Counted from the stretch's first letter, positions 8,629-16,705 are shown. The stretch is 64,000 bases of DNA from Bacillota bacterium (GCA_023410595.1 JAEYPO010000007.1:124001-188000); one strand, 5' to 3'. The notes: generated by a model from the letters alone, not told the origin. Program-made: numbers and translations.

Positions 8629-9905
8629 TATATCCTCCTGTTGCTTTCTATCCTGACATGTAAGCCGGATTTCACGAGGAACGTAAAAAACGTCCTCTCT
8701 ATTTTTGTTTCTTTTATAATGCTCGAAAAGCAAATGCTTAGCGCGTCCTTGTATGTGCAGGCGGTGCAGTTTATTTTGTTGAGCCGGGGCGCCCCCAGCA
8801 TTACGTCGAAGCTCTCGATGTGCTCCGCCATCTCGTCCGGCACATCCAGCACGCCCACGTTGGAGAGAGTGCTCGTTATCCTGCTTTCGCCGGCAAGGCG
8901 GTATATAAGGTGTATCAGCGGATTCTTCAAAACAAGCGGCGTTACGCGTACGAAAATATTCTTTTCGGGCTTGACGTTCTTGGACATCTTTGAAAGCAGC
9001 GTTTTTTTCGTAAATTCTGACCTGAGACAGTGGTGTACGGTATGAAGCACTTCCTCAAACGTGTAGTCTCCCCAGTCGGCGTTTATTTCAGGGTTTACGT
9101 AAGACGAGAAATTACGCATCGTATTTGTTTCGAAAAACGCCCGCAGGTTGACCGGAACGGATACTTTTATCGGAAGTATTCTTTTAGGACGCTCCTCTTT
9201 CTGTATGGTATAAAGGGCGTACATGTATGCCGCCACAAGGAAATCGGTGACGGATACGCCGAGCGTTCTAGCTTTGGCCTTTACCTGCGACGCGGACAGT
9301 ATGCCGTTTATCACGTTGAGCGTATGCCCGCTCTCCTCCGTGCCGCTTATTCTGTAAGCCCTTGTCTCCCTCCACGGCCGAACCGCTTTTTTGTTGTAGT
9401 AGCGTAAGAAAGCGTCCTCCGTCTCTTCGGGGGAAGGGGTGACGGAGCAGTCAAGAACGCCGTGCGTGCAGGGAATGTCATAGCCCAAAAGGCGCAGATA
9501 CTGCGCTATAAGCGTTTTTATGAACGTTATGCCGCCGAAGCCGTCGGATATGGAATGAAACACCTCAAGCGACACGCGCCGCTCAAACGTGCGCACGCGA
9601 AACAGGTAGCCGTTATTTTCTTTGGTATACAGCCGGATACACGGATTTATAGCGTCCCCGGTAATCAAAGCGCGTTTGCGGTTCTTCTCGAAATAGTACC
9701 AAAAAAGGCCTGCCCTCAGTCTGCACCCGAACACCTCCATGCGGCCGACAGTTAAGTCGAGCGCCTGCTGAAGCAGCTTATTGTCAACGGGCTTGTTGAG
9801 TTTGATGGACACGCGGTATATCGCCGTCCAACGGCGGCTTTTAATAGCGGGATAGAGCTTTGCGGCGTTATCAAGCCGGAACCATTTCTTTTGTTCAATC
9901 TCCAT
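8628..9905 (-). CDS. alcohol acetyltransferase/condensation-domain-like acyltransferase
   Basis: 425 residues with the HxxxDG signature of the BAHD/condensation/wax-ester acyltransferase superfamily (HSISDG at 117-122) in the usual place, about a quarter into the protein. C-terminal conservation is of the AATase kind (SNVGVLDVP). Such enzymes move an acyl group from a CoA or carrier thioester to an alcohol or amine; the substrate is unknown here. No signal peptide or membrane segment is evident, but the coupled downstream gene encodes a membrane protein. A perfect 15-bp tandem repeat lies about 50 bases upstream of the start. Confidence 0.72.
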   Translation of the reverse strand: MEIEQKKWFRLDNAAKLYPAIKSRRWTAIYRVSIKLNKPVDNKLLQQALDLTVGRMEVFGCRLRAGLFWYYFEKNRKRALITGDAINPCIRLYTKENNGYLFRVRTFERRVSLEVFHSISDGFGGITFIKTLIAQYLRLLGYDIPCTHGVLDCSVTPSPEETEDAFLRYYNKKAVRPWRETRAYRISGTEESGHTLNVINGILSASQVKAKARTLGVSVTDFLVAAYMYALYTIQKEERPKRILPIKVSVPVNLRAFFETNTMRNFSSYVNPEINADWGDYTFEEVLHTVHHCLRSEFTKKTLLSKMSKNVKPEKNIFVRVTPLVLKNPLIHLIYRLAGESRITSTLSNVGVLDVPDEMAEHIESFDVMLGAPRLNKINCTACTYKDALSICFSSIIKETKIERTFFTFLVKSGLHVRIESNRRI

Positions 9906-9954
9906 CCGTTAATAATACTACCGTTTGAAAGATACCACAATATTTACCTTTACA

Positions 9955-9984
9955 TTCAGAAATTATTCGTTCAGAAATTATTCG
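9955..9984. repeat. two perfect tandem copies of a 15-bp unit
   Basis: TTCAGAAATTATTCG occurs twice back to back, in the gap between noc and the acyltransferase gene, upstream of the latter. It could be a small duplication or a binding-site pair. Confidence 0.6.
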
Positions 9985-10041
9985 TTTTTAAAACGCCTTG
10001 GTGCAGAAGGCTTTAGGCCTTAAGCGCGGTATCGTAAATAT

Positions 10042-10090
10042 AAAAAAAATGGGCGGAACGGCCTTGGGGTTTGTGCCCGCGGGTTCCGCC
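10042..10090 (-). terminator. terminator of noc
   Basis: GGCGGAAC pairs with GTTCCGCC across a GC-rich loop. On the minus strand it is followed by CATTTTTTTTA, about 40 bases past the noc stop. Confidence 0.8.
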
Positions 10091-10126
10091 AATAGTAGGG
10101 GTATTGGGGACTAAGTATAAACCGGC

Positions 10127-10975
10127 TTATTTGGCCAGTTCGATGCTGATGGAAACCTTGTCTTTACTCTCGCTCGCCTGGTAGCTGACCTTTACGCCCG
10201 ACTTCTTTATGCGCGAAAGCGCTTTTTTTATTGTATTGAGGTAAATACGGTAATCGCGCATTATACAGACTACGTTCTGCCTGCTTAAGTCGACGGGCTC
10301 CTCGCCGTAGATTCGCGAGAGCATCTTTTCGACGAGATCTTCAGTGAGCTTTACCGAAAGGTTTTTCTGCTTTATGTCGCGCAGCACTTTTAGCTGAGCC
10401 TCCTCGTTGTGCAGCCGCAGCAGCGCCCGAGCGTGGCGCTCGGAAAGCCTGTATGTGGTCACGAGTTCTTTGACGGGGACGGGAAGCTTGAGTATCCTCA
10501 TCTTGTTCGCGACAGTACTTTGGTTCATGCCGAGACGGCGGGCAAGCTCTTCCTGCGTAAGGCCGTGTTCCTTCATAAGGCTCTGGTATCCTTCCGCCTC
10601 TTCAAAGAAATGCAGATCTTCGCGCTGCAGGTTTTCTATGAGCGCTATCACGGCGCTGTCCTCGTCCACCGCGGGCTGTACAACAGCCTTTATATGGGTG
10701 AAGCCCGCTTTGCAGACCGCGCGCCACCTGCGCTCTCCCGCTATGATCTCGTAATAGTTATGGCTGAGCTTTCTTACAGTTATAGGCTGAAGAAGGCCGT
10801 ATTGCTTTATAGAGTGTGCAAGCTCATTAAGGCTGTCCTCGGAAAACACCCTTCTGGGCTGATAAGGGTTGGGACGGATGTAGTCCACAGGTATTATCTC
10901 AAGCGTGTTCGCCTGGCTTTTATCCATACTGAATTTACGCACATTGTCTGCGTCTGTCTTCTGGAACTTCAACAA
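10127..10975 (-). CDS. noc: Noc/ParB-family DNA-binding protein
   Basis: 282 residues. A ParB N-terminal domain (residues 25-115, with the CTP-binding motif ENLQREDLHFFEEAEGY just after it) is followed by a helix-turn-helix (LTQEELARRLGMNQSTVANK). ParB-like CTPases clamp on DNA; Noc prevents septation over the nucleoid, while Spo0J directs chromosome segregation. Noc is preferred because no soj/parA is adjacent and the short basic C terminus fits, but Spo0J is not excluded. The start is a TTG with AGGAG about ten bases upstream. It is a single gene, displaced from its usual place in the yidC-jag cluster. Confidence 0.82.
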   Translation of the reverse strand: MLKFQKTDADNVRKFSMDKSQANTLEIIPVDYIRPNPYQPRRVFSEDSLNELAHSIKQYGLLQPITVRKLSHNYYEIIAGERRWRAVCKAGFTHIKAVVQPAVDEDSAVIALIENLQREDLHFFEEAEGYQSLMKEHGLTQEELARRLGMNQSTVANKMRILKLPVPVKELVTTYRLSERHARALLRLHNEEAQLKVLRDIKQKNLSVKLTEDLVEKMLSRIYGEEPVDLSRQNVVCIMRDYRIYLNTIKKALSRIKKSGVKVSYQASESKDKVSISIELAK

Positions 10976-11287
10976 TATTAAAACACTCCTTTACAAAAGC
11001 GCCTTATGCGCCAAACAAAACTTTTCAGTGCTTATCTTTTTTTGACCGCAATTTTTCTATATCTAAATGCACAAATTCGGCATAAAAAAGCAATTACCTT
11101 CCCGGCTAACAATACTTCCTAATATACGACATAAATAGTGGACGGCGCGCGAAATATGTCTTGACATATGAGAAGATCATGATGAAATTAAATATGACCG
11201 TTTTTGTGAAAATTAACCGTTATGTTTTATACTGTTTGCGACAACATGGGAAAGTGCGGCGTTATTTTTCATTTATTTAACAGCATT
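10976..11287. other. intergenic stretch between noc and rlmH
   Basis: 312 AT-rich bases upstream of noc. The only clear structure is an inverted repeat at 11154-11169, ATATGTC-TT-GACATAT, with a two-base centre, which could be an operator for noc. No convincing gene or RNA was seen, and no parS-like or Noc-box-like palindrome was recognised. Confidence 0.5.
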
Positions 11288-11758
11288 TCATTTATGGTAT
11301 GTGCGGCCGGACGATATCATCAGCGCGCGGTATATCTGCTCGAGCAGCACGATGCGGAAAAGCTGGTGGGGCATAGTCATGGCAGAGAACGATATGACGC
11401 GGTCCGCTTTTTTCTTAAGCTCAGGGCTGAGGCCATACGAACCGCCGACGGCAAATGTAATGTCGCCTGTATCAAGGCGGCTTTTGACGAGAGAAGCGAA
11501 CGCTTCGGAGCTCATGCTTTCACCGTCCGGGGAAAGCGCAATGAGCGTGCCGCAAGCCGAATCATAAAGCGCCGCGCCCTCGAGGGCGACGGCTTTTTCT
11601 ATGAGCGGCAGCGAGGCGTCCTTTGGCAGCGGGCTTTCTTTCTTTTCTATGACGGCTGCGCGGCAGAACGCGGATATGCGCTTTAAGTATTCCGCCTCGG
11701 CTTCTTTAAAATATTTCTCTTTCAGCTTTCCTATACAGACGATGTTAATGTTCGGCAT
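11288..11758 (-). CDS. rlmH: 23S rRNA (pseudouridine-1915-N3)-methyltransferase RlmH
   Basis: 156 residues, a normal length for this SPOUT methyltransferase. The C-terminal knot region is intact: FAVGGSYGLSPELK (SAM site) and the TMPHQLFRIVLLEQIYRA helix near the end. RlmH methylates pseudouridine 1915 in helix 69 of 23S rRNA in assembled 70S ribosomes. AAGGAG lies seven bases before the ATG. It is the last gene of padR-MBL-rlmH, only 35 bases behind the MBL gene. rlmH is usually near the replication origin in Firmicutes, which fits the rest of the left half of the window. Confidence 0.95.
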   Translation of the reverse strand: MPNINIVCIGKLKEKYFKEAEAEYLKRISAFCRAAVIEKKESPLPKDASLPLIEKAVALEGAALYDSACGTLIALSPDGESMSSEAFASLVKSRLDTGDITFAVGGSYGLSPELKKKADRVISFSAMTMPHQLFRIVLLEQIYRALMISSGRTYHK

Positions 11759-11793
11759 ATATTCTCCTTACGCGTAAGTATTAAAAGTGCGGC

Positions 11794-12420
11794 CTACAAA
11801 TTGCAGATAGCCCTGCAGGTGCGCTTAAACGGCCGCCCGTGCGCGGGGCACACCCAATCGAACTCAAGCTGCTCGACGTTCTTTATGCTCTCGAGCAGCG
11901 CCGCGGGGTCTATTGTCCACGGAGCGGGATAAGGCACGACAGCGCCCTTTTTATTCTCGATGAGGTCGCCCGCGAACAGCACGCTGTCATAGAGGAAGCA
12001 CACATGTCCCGGCGTATGCCCGGGCGCGCCTATAACGCTTACACCGGCAATGGTCTGTCCTTCGGAAAACGCGTTTATCGCGGCAGGCTTCTTTACGCGC
12101 ATGACCCGGCTTATGGTTCCCTTGAAACCGGGCCTTGTCTTTTCGCCTGTGATATAAGGTATATCTGCCGCGGGCGCCCAGACTATAGCGCCTGTGCGCT
12201 GCTGGAGCGATACCAGATTGCCCACATGGTCGAGGTCGTGATGCGTTATGAGTATATGCTTTATACTGTCCATGACGCCCATGCGCTCAAGCTCGCGTAT
12301 CAGCGCTCCGCCTTTAAATGAAAGGCTTGTATCGATAAGCACGGGCTCGCCGCCACCGATGTAATACACATAGCTTCCTTTTGTGCTTTCAAGCAGATAA
12401 ACGTTATTCTTGATTTTCAT
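11794..12420 (-). CDS. MBL-fold metal-dependent hydrolase
   Basis: 208 residues from ATG 12420 (MKIKNNVYLLES). It carries the metallo-beta-lactamase motif THHDLDH and the downstream metal ligands in GAPGHTPGH, FAGDLI and PAHGRPF. It belongs to the glyoxalase II-like branch; the substrate is unknown. GAGGAGGG upstream of ATG 12420 decides the start over a longer frame. The first 17 bases overlap the end of padR, so the gene is co-expressed and probably controlled by that regulator. PadR targets are often detoxification or efflux genes, so a hydrolase for a toxic thioester or similar compound is possible, but this is inference. Confidence 0.8.
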   Translation of the reverse strand: MKIKNNVYLLESTKGSYVYYIGGGEPVLIDTSLSFKGGALIRELERMGVMDSIKHILITHHDLDHVGNLVSLQQRTGAIVWAPAADIPYITGEKTRPGFKGTISRVMRVKKPAAINAFSEGQTIAGVSVIGAPGHTPGHVCFLYDSVLFAGDLIENKKGAVVPYPAPWTIDPAALLESIKNVEQLEFDWVCPAHGRPFKRTCRAICNL

Positions 12421-12973
12421 TGTTTCCCTCCTCAAGTTCCGCGATACATTCGTCCGCCCAGTCAATAGAGGCTTCAAGCGAGCGCCGCGCTTTTTTCAAT
12501 ATAAACCGCCAATATATCTCCTCGTTGCCGAACAACGAAAGCTTTTGCGCGTAATCCTTGGTCATGCGGTCAAGCTCGCCGATTTGTTTAAGATTGTTCC
12601 GCTTCTGATCTCTGAAACGTCGGAACTCAGCCAAGAGATCCCGCTTGTCCATGCTGCCGCCGAAGAACAGGCGCAGTGAGAATTCGTCGCGCGTACGCTT
12701 AAGCGGCCGTTCGGGGAAGTCTTTAAGCCAGCGCTTAAACTCAGCCCTGCCGCCTGGCGTGACGCTGTAAACGCGCCTGTCCGGCTTGTCCGGCTGATGA
12801 CAGACCTCCGATGTAAGCAGCCCGTCCGCCTCGAGCGCATTAAGCTCGCGGTATATCTGGCTCATGCTCGCATGCCAGAAATGATTTATAGATTCCCCAA
12901 ACATCTTGTTTAAGTCGTAGCCGCTCATCGGGCTATAGCCAAGCAGCCCAAGCACCGCATACCGTAAAGCCAT
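12404..12973 (-). CDS. PadR-family transcriptional regulator
   Basis: 189 residues. The PadR winged helix occupies residues 1-80 (LRYAVLGLLGYSPMSGYDL, then HASMSQIYRELNALEADGLL), and a C-terminal helical Vir-like domain (about 90-180) serves for dimerisation. Two in-frame ATGs lie six bases apart; the second (12973) is at the proper distance from GGAG and is chosen. A perfect 14-bp palindrome overlaps the -10 box of its promoter, which suggests autorepression. It heads the operon with an MBL hydrolase and rlmH. Confidence 0.87.
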   Translation of the reverse strand: MALRYAVLGLLGYSPMSGYDLNKMFGESINHFWHASMSQIYRELNALEADGLLTSEVCHQPDKPDRRVYSVTPGGRAEFKRWLKDFPERPLKRTRDEFSLRLFFGGSMDKRDLLAEFRRFRDQKRNNLKQIGELDRMTKDYAQKLSLFGNEEIYWRFILKKARRSLEASIDWADECIAELEEGNNENQE

Positions 12974-13028
12974 TTGCATCTCCTGTACCGCCCTTTCAAT
13001 ATAGATTATGAAGGCGGATATTCCACTG

Positions 13029-13042
13029 GTATAATATTATAC
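13029..13042. promoter_or_regulatory. palindromic operator candidate for PadR
   Basis: GTATAATATTATAC is a perfect 14-bp palindrome covering the -10 region (13031-13036) of the padR promoter. Binding here would block polymerase. The assignment to PadR is inferred from position only. Confidence 0.55.
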
Positions 13043-13060
13043 AAGTAGAATAAATGTCAA
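13031..13060 (-). promoter_or_regulatory. promoter of padR-MBL-rlmH
   Basis: Minus strand: TTGACA (13060-13055), an 18-base spacer, then TATTAT (13036-13031), about 58 bases before the padR start. Confidence 0.65.
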
Positions 13061-13078
13061 TATGTTATTTTGAAATGA

Positions 13079-13107
13079 ATAACACCGCGCAACAGCTGCG
13101 TGGTGTT
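13079..13107 (-). terminator. hairpin between walJ and padR
   Basis: AACACC(GCGCA)/(TGCGT)GGTGTT form an imperfect stem around an ACAGC loop, just upstream of the padR promoter and 57 bases past walJ. The T tract is poor, so a terminator role is tentative. Confidence 0.4.
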
Positions 13108-13163
13108 AATATAGGTATACAATCCGTTTTTGGTCGTAATTAAATATTGTTATTATTGATATG

Positions 13164-13955
13164 CTACTTTATATCGAACACGCCGGTGACCCTGTCGCGG
13201 AACGCTATGCCTAAGGCCACATCGCGGCCGGGCGCTATGCCGCTTTCGAGCAGCGCGTCTGTTACCGTGCGGTAGGCGAGCTGTTCGGAGTTGTTCTCGC
13301 GGCTTAAGTGACCGAGCAATATGGACGTAACGCCTGCGCAAACCAGCTTTACCGCGGCGTCGGCGGCGTCGTTGTTAGATAGGTGGCCGCGGCGCGATTT
13401 TATGCGCTGCTTGAGCATATAAGGATACCTGCCGCTGGAAAGCATCTGCAAGTCGTGGTTGGACTCTAGCAGCACGAGGTCGCAGGACTGGAGCTTAAAC
13501 TCGATCTTCTGCGGAAAATATCCTAAGTCAGTCGCGACAGCGGCTTTGCGCGAGCCTGAGGAGACGCAGTAGCCTACCGGGTCGGCGGCGTCGTGCGGCA
13601 GCTCGAACGGCTCAACAAGTAGGTCGTCTATATAAAACTCCGACTTTGATATCACCCTTGTAAGGCGCGGGCTTACATTTAGCTTTGAAGAACAGGCGAG
13701 CCATGTAGGCTCCGTCATGAATACGGGTATGGCGTGCTTTCTCGAGAGCACGTCTGCGCCCGCTATATGGTCGCTGTGTTCGTGAGTTATCAGTATTGCT
13801 TTTATATCAGCGACGTCCGTGCCGACGGCTTTGAGCGCCTGCTCTATCCTTCTGCACGATACGCCGGCGTCGACGAGTATTTTTGTTTTTCCGGAGCTTA
13901 TCAGTACCGAGTTGCCCGAAGACCCGGAAAACAGGGGCGACAATGAGAGCGACAT
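13164..13955 (-). CDS. walJ: WalJ/YycJ-type MBL-fold exonuclease-like protein
   Basis: 263 residues. It starts LSPLFSGSSGNS, typical of the YycJ family, with the metal motif THEHSDHIAG, a later histidine in ELPHDAADPVGY, Asp/His ligands in ESNHD and GHLSREN. Family members are MBL nucleases; in Bacillus walJ belongs to the walRK operon near oriC and is linked to DNA replication/mismatch repair and cell-wall control. Here it stands alone, without walRK in the window. AAAGGAA precedes the ATG. Function by family resemblance only. Confidence 0.85.
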   Translation of the reverse strand: MSLSLSPLFSGSSGNSVLISSGKTKILVDAGVSCRRIEQALKAVGTDVADIKAILITHEHSDHIAGADVLSRKHAIPVFMTEPTWLACSSKLNVSPRLTRVISKSEFYIDDLLVEPFELPHDAADPVGYCVSSGSRKAAVATDLGYFPQKIEFKLQSCDLVLLESNHDLQMLSSGRYPYMLKQRIKSRRGHLSNNDAADAAVKLVCAGVTSILLGHLSRENNSEQLAYRTVTDALLESGIAPGRDVALGIAFRDRVTGVFDIK

Positions 13956-14057
13956 GTTATTTCCTTTCTATCGACACATTATATCATACGGCATGTTGTA
14001 TATGCCAGATTGATTAACTCCCGCTTTGATGATATTCTTATTAAAAAAGGAAGCATT

Positions 14058-14576
14058 ATGAAGACATCGTACGTGCAGGTGTATACGGGCGGCGGGAAAG
14101 GCAAAACGACGGCCGCCGTGGGGCTCGCGGCGAGAGCGGCGGGGCAGGGGCTTTTCGTTAAGTTCGTGCAGTTTCTAAAAGGAAGGGAAACGGGCGAGAT
14201 TGCGGCGCTGAAAACCATGGGAAACATCGAGATACTGCGCGTATCGAAAAGCAAAAAGTTTTTTGGCGAGCTCTCGGAGCGCGAGAAGGTGGAGATGCGC
14301 GGCGAAGTGGAGCGGGCGTTATCGGCCATAGAGCGCTGGCTCAACAATGCGGACGTGCTCGTGCTCGACGAAGCGCTGGGCGCGCTGCGCTGCGGCATAC
14401 TTAAAAAGGAAGAGCTAATAAGGGTCATTGAGACAAGGGGCGGCACGGAAGTTGTACTGACGGGCAGGGACGCACCAGAGGAAATAATTGAACGCGCCCA
14501 CCTCGTTACCGAGATGAAGGAGATAAAGCATTATTTTAATGAAGGAGCGCCTGCGAGGCGGGGTATTGAATACTGA
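14058..14576 (+). CDS. cobO: corrinoid adenosyltransferase, CobO/BtuR type
   Basis: 172 residues from ATG 14058. The P-loop GGGKGKTTAAVG near the N terminus, followed by VQFLKGRETGE, and the DEALGALRCG motif are diagnostic of CobO/BtuR ATP:corrinoid adenosyltransferases, which make adenosylcobalamin from cob(I)alamin. AAAAGGAAG precedes the ATG; the 16 extra upstream codons have no better site. No other cobalamin genes are in the window, so it probably serves salvage of imported corrinoid. Confidence 0.9.
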   Translation: MKTSYVQVYTGGGKGKTTAAVGLAARAAGQGLFVKFVQFLKGRETGEIAALKTMGNIEILRVSKSKKFFGELSEREKVEMRGEVERALSAIERWLNNADVLVLDEALGALRCGILKKEELIRVIETRGGTEVVLTGRDAPEEIIERAHLVTEMKEIKHYFNEGAPARRGIEY

Positions 14577-14703
14577 AAAGCGGCTATGGCGGTAATAAAG
14601 TATTATACGGACCTGTACTGAAAGCCATGCGGATTAAAAACGATGATCCTTCGTTGCGGATGGCAAGCGTTAAATATTAGCACAATGCGACAAAAAACAT
14701 TCT

Positions 14704-14731
14704 TTGACAAAATTAAAAGGCGATATATAAT
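14704..14731 (+). promoter_or_regulatory. promoter of the MazG-like gene
   Basis: Near-consensus TTGACA, a 16-base spacer and TATAAT lie 38 bases before the start codon at 14769. Confidence 0.75.
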
Positions 14732-14768
14732 ATAAGCGGGGATTAAGTTCAGGCAAGAGGAGCGAAAA

Positions 14769-15176
14769 ATGGGCAATTCTATAAACGACATCCATATTGA
14801 GGACTTTCAGAACGTCGTAAGCGACCTTCTCATGAGGAACAGGAGCATACTCGACATACTTTCAAAGGTTCAGACAAGCGCGGGGCGTGTGAACCGCAGC
14901 GTCATAAAGGCGGTGACGCATTGCGGATGTGTTGAGATCGAGGGAAAAAAGCAGACGTTTCCGGGCGAAGCTAATATGAACGATTTAAAAGAGTTGTTGT
15001 CCACGCAGATAAGCGGAAAGCTGTGCTCGGAGTGCCTCACGACGGTGGAGGATGAGATAGGCGGCGTGCTGTTTTATCTCGCAGCGCTGTGCAACGCGCT
15101 GGACATAAGCCTTTACGACGTGATACTGAAGCAGAAAGAGACGTTGAGCACGCTGGGGAGCTACAGCTTAAAGTAA
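14769..15176 (+). CDS. MazG-like helical protein of unknown function
   Basis: 135 residues, all-helical by appearance. The segment EDEIGGVLFYLAALCNALDI resembles the metal-binding helix of MazG-type NTP pyrophosphohydrolases (DExxD-like), but the upstream EExxE helix is not obvious and a conserved cysteine pair appears instead (THCGC; KLCSEC). I recognise it as a small clostridial family seen in many genomes, without an established activity. It has a near-perfect promoter and its own terminator, so it is a single transcription unit. A nucleotide house-cleaning role is possible but not shown. Confidence 0.65.
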   Translation: MGNSINDIHIEDFQNVVSDLLMRNRSILDILSKVQTSAGRVNRSVIKAVTHCGCVEIEGKKQTFPGEANMNDLKELLSTQISGKLCSECLTTVEDEIGGVLFYLAALCNALDISLYDVILKQKETLSTLGSYSLK

Positions 15177-15185
15177 CTGCGAACA

Positions 15186-15219
15186 AAGCGGTTTAAGGCG
15201 GTCTTAGGGCCGCTTTTTT
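15186..15219 (+). terminator. terminator of the MazG-like gene
   Basis: AAGCGG pairs with CCGCTT, followed by TTTTTTG, ten bases past the stop codon. Confidence 0.8.
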
Positions 15220-15461
15220 GTCGGCGCAAACAGTACGTAAGCGCGAATAGGAGGAAACATTAAAGCCATACTCATATATAATTAGAAGCGTATATTTTTT
15301 TCATTACATTATTATATATAAGCGGTGCGCGAGTAACGAAACAGATACGGTTTTATTATTTAGACCAGTCGTGTTTACGCGCCTTATGCGTGCTTAAGCC
15401 GCGCAGGTTTAGCCGGGTATTCGAGGCATAAAAAACTTATGTGCAATCGACAAAAAAACTC
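15220..15461. other. AT-rich intergenic stretch before the S10 promoter
   Basis: No gene is supported here. An isolated AGGAGGAAAC at about 15249 is not followed by a usable start codon. The stretch may hold upstream activating sequence for the ribosomal operon promoter. Confidence 0.4.
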
Positions 15462-15490
15462 TTGCTTTTGACAGGGGCTTATTATATAAT
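15462..15490 (+). promoter_or_regulatory. promoter of the S10-spc-alpha block
   Basis: TTGCTT, a 17-base spacer and a consensus TATAAT at 15485-15490. Transcripts would carry a leader of about 255 bases before rpsJ. Confidence 0.65.
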
Positions 15491-15497
15491 CTTCACG

Positions 15498-15665
15498 TTG
15501 CGCATTTTATCGTGCGCAAAACGCAGGTATGGAGCCTTAAAGCGAAAGTATTTAAGGCGACGATGCGGGAGGTTGCCGGAATAAAACGCTTTCCGGGTAA
15601 TTCTCGCGGACTGCGAGTCCAATTATATAAGGACGGCGTCTGGAGCGGCAAAAAAGTGCCGCGGA
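15498..15665 (+). promoter_or_regulatory. structured 5' leader of the rpsJ operon
   Basis: Five perfect hairpins occur in succession between promoter and rpsJ: TTGCGCA/TGCGCAA (15498-15519), GCCTTAAA/TTTAAGGC (15534-15558), CCGGAA/TTCCGG (15576-15596), CTCGC/GCGAG (15603-15617) and GCGGC/GCCGC (15645-15662). Such leaders commonly bind a ribosomal protein and regulate the operon; in gamma-proteobacteria L4 does so at S10. The ligand here is unknown, and I do not recognise a described leader family. Confidence 0.55.
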
Positions 15666-15753
15666 TAATAAAAAGTGACACACACGGCTGAGTGTATATC
15701 ACAAAGCCATTGAAAGCAACGTGTTGACGGACGCGAGCGTAAGGAGGAGAAGA

Positions 15754-16062
15754 ATGAGTAGTCAGAAGATCAGGATCAAGCTGAAGGCGTATGATTACAA
15801 CCTAATCGACCAGTCGGCCATGAAGATCGTCGATACGGCGAAGCGCACAGGCGCGAAGGTCTCGGGGCCTATACCGCTGCCGACGCAGAAGGAAGTAGTA
15901 ACGATACTGCGCGCCCCGCATAAGTATAAGGATTCGCGGGAACAGTTTGAGATCAAGACGCACAAGAGGCTTATCGATATACTGGAAGCAACGTCGAAGA
16001 CAACGGACGCTTTGATGAGGCTTGATTTGCCCTCCGGCGTAGACATAGAGATAAAGCTCTAG
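15754..16062 (+). CDS. rpsJ: 30S ribosomal protein S10
   Basis: 102 residues starting MSSQKIRIKLKAYDYNLID, a typical S10. S10 sits in the 30S head and, as NusE, takes part in antitermination with NusB. AAGGAGGAG lies just before ATG 15754; eleven in-frame codons upstream are leader. It is the first gene of the S10 operon, behind a long structured leader. rplC starts about ten bases after its stop, so expression is joint. The length and the conserved DLPSGVDIEIKL end match the family. Confidence 0.97.
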   Translation: MSSQKIRIKLKAYDYNLIDQSAMKIVDTAKRTGAKVSGPIPLPTQKEVVTILRAPHKYKDSREQFEIKTHKRLIDILEATSKTTDALMRLDLPSGVDIEIKL

Positions 16063-16072
16063 GAGGATAGCA

Positions 16073-16705
16073 ATGGTTAAAGCATTAATGGGTAAAAAAT
16101 TGGGGATGACTCAGGTATTCCTTGAAGACGGCACGGTCGTTCCGGTCACAGTATTAGAAGCGGGCCCGTGCGTCGTTACGCAGAAGAAGACGGCCGAGAC
16201 GGACGGATACAACGCTATTCAGGTAGGGTACGGCGCTATCAGGGAATCGCTCGTGACAAAACCGGTAACGGGGCATTTCAAAAAAGCGGGCGTCGCCGTA
16301 AAGCGGCACCTTCACGAATATCATGTGGAAGATATAGCTTCTTATGAGCTTGGGCAGGAACTGAAAGTCGACGTGTTCGAAAAGGGCGATCTCGTTGATA
16401 TTCAGGGCACATCCAAGGGCAAAGGCTTTCAGGGCAAGATAAAGAGGCACGGCGGCAACAGAGGGCCCATGACTCACGGCTCGAAGAGCAAGAGAAGGCC
16501 GGGCAGCGGCGGCGCAAGCTCGTATCCTTCAAGGGTCATAAAGGGCAAGGCCATGCCGGGGCATATGGGCGTTGACACGGTCACCGTTCAGAATCTTGAA
16601 GTAGTTGGGGTAGACCTTGACAAGAACGTTCTGCTTGTAAAGGGTGCTGTTCCGGGCGCCCGGGGCGGACTGCTCTCTATCACGAAAGCCGTTAAGCAAG
16701 CTTAA
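16073..16705 (+). CDS. rplC: 50S ribosomal protein L3
   Basis: 210 residues beginning MVKALMGKKLGMTQVF, with the long central loop that reaches the peptidyl-transferase region (GKGFQGKIKRHGG, then GSKSKRRPGS, PGHMG). L3 is an early assembly protein of the 50S subunit. AGGAGGATAGCA precedes the ATG. It is followed by a 52-base gap to rplD. No unusual feature. Confidence 0.97.
   Translation: MVKALMGKKLGMTQVFLEDGTVVPVTVLEAGPCVVTQKKTAETDGYNAIQVGYGAIRESLVTKPVTGHFKKAGVAVKRHLHEYHVEDIASYELGQELKVDVFEKGDLVDIQGTSKGKGFQGKIKRHGGNRGPMTHGSKSKRRPGSGGASSYPSRVIKGKAMPGHMGVDTVTVQNLEVVGVDLDKNVLLVKGAVPGARGGLLSITKAVKQA

Noticed and set aside
15512..15691. 59-codon GTG frame in the rpsJ leader
   Set aside because: No ribosome site precedes it, the composition follows the hairpins (repeated inverted repeats), and no family is recognised; an RNA leader explains the sequence better.
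15493..15702. Minus-strand frame of 69 codons opposite the rpsJ leader
   Set aside because: Shadow frame across the structured leader, without ribosome site or family resemblance.
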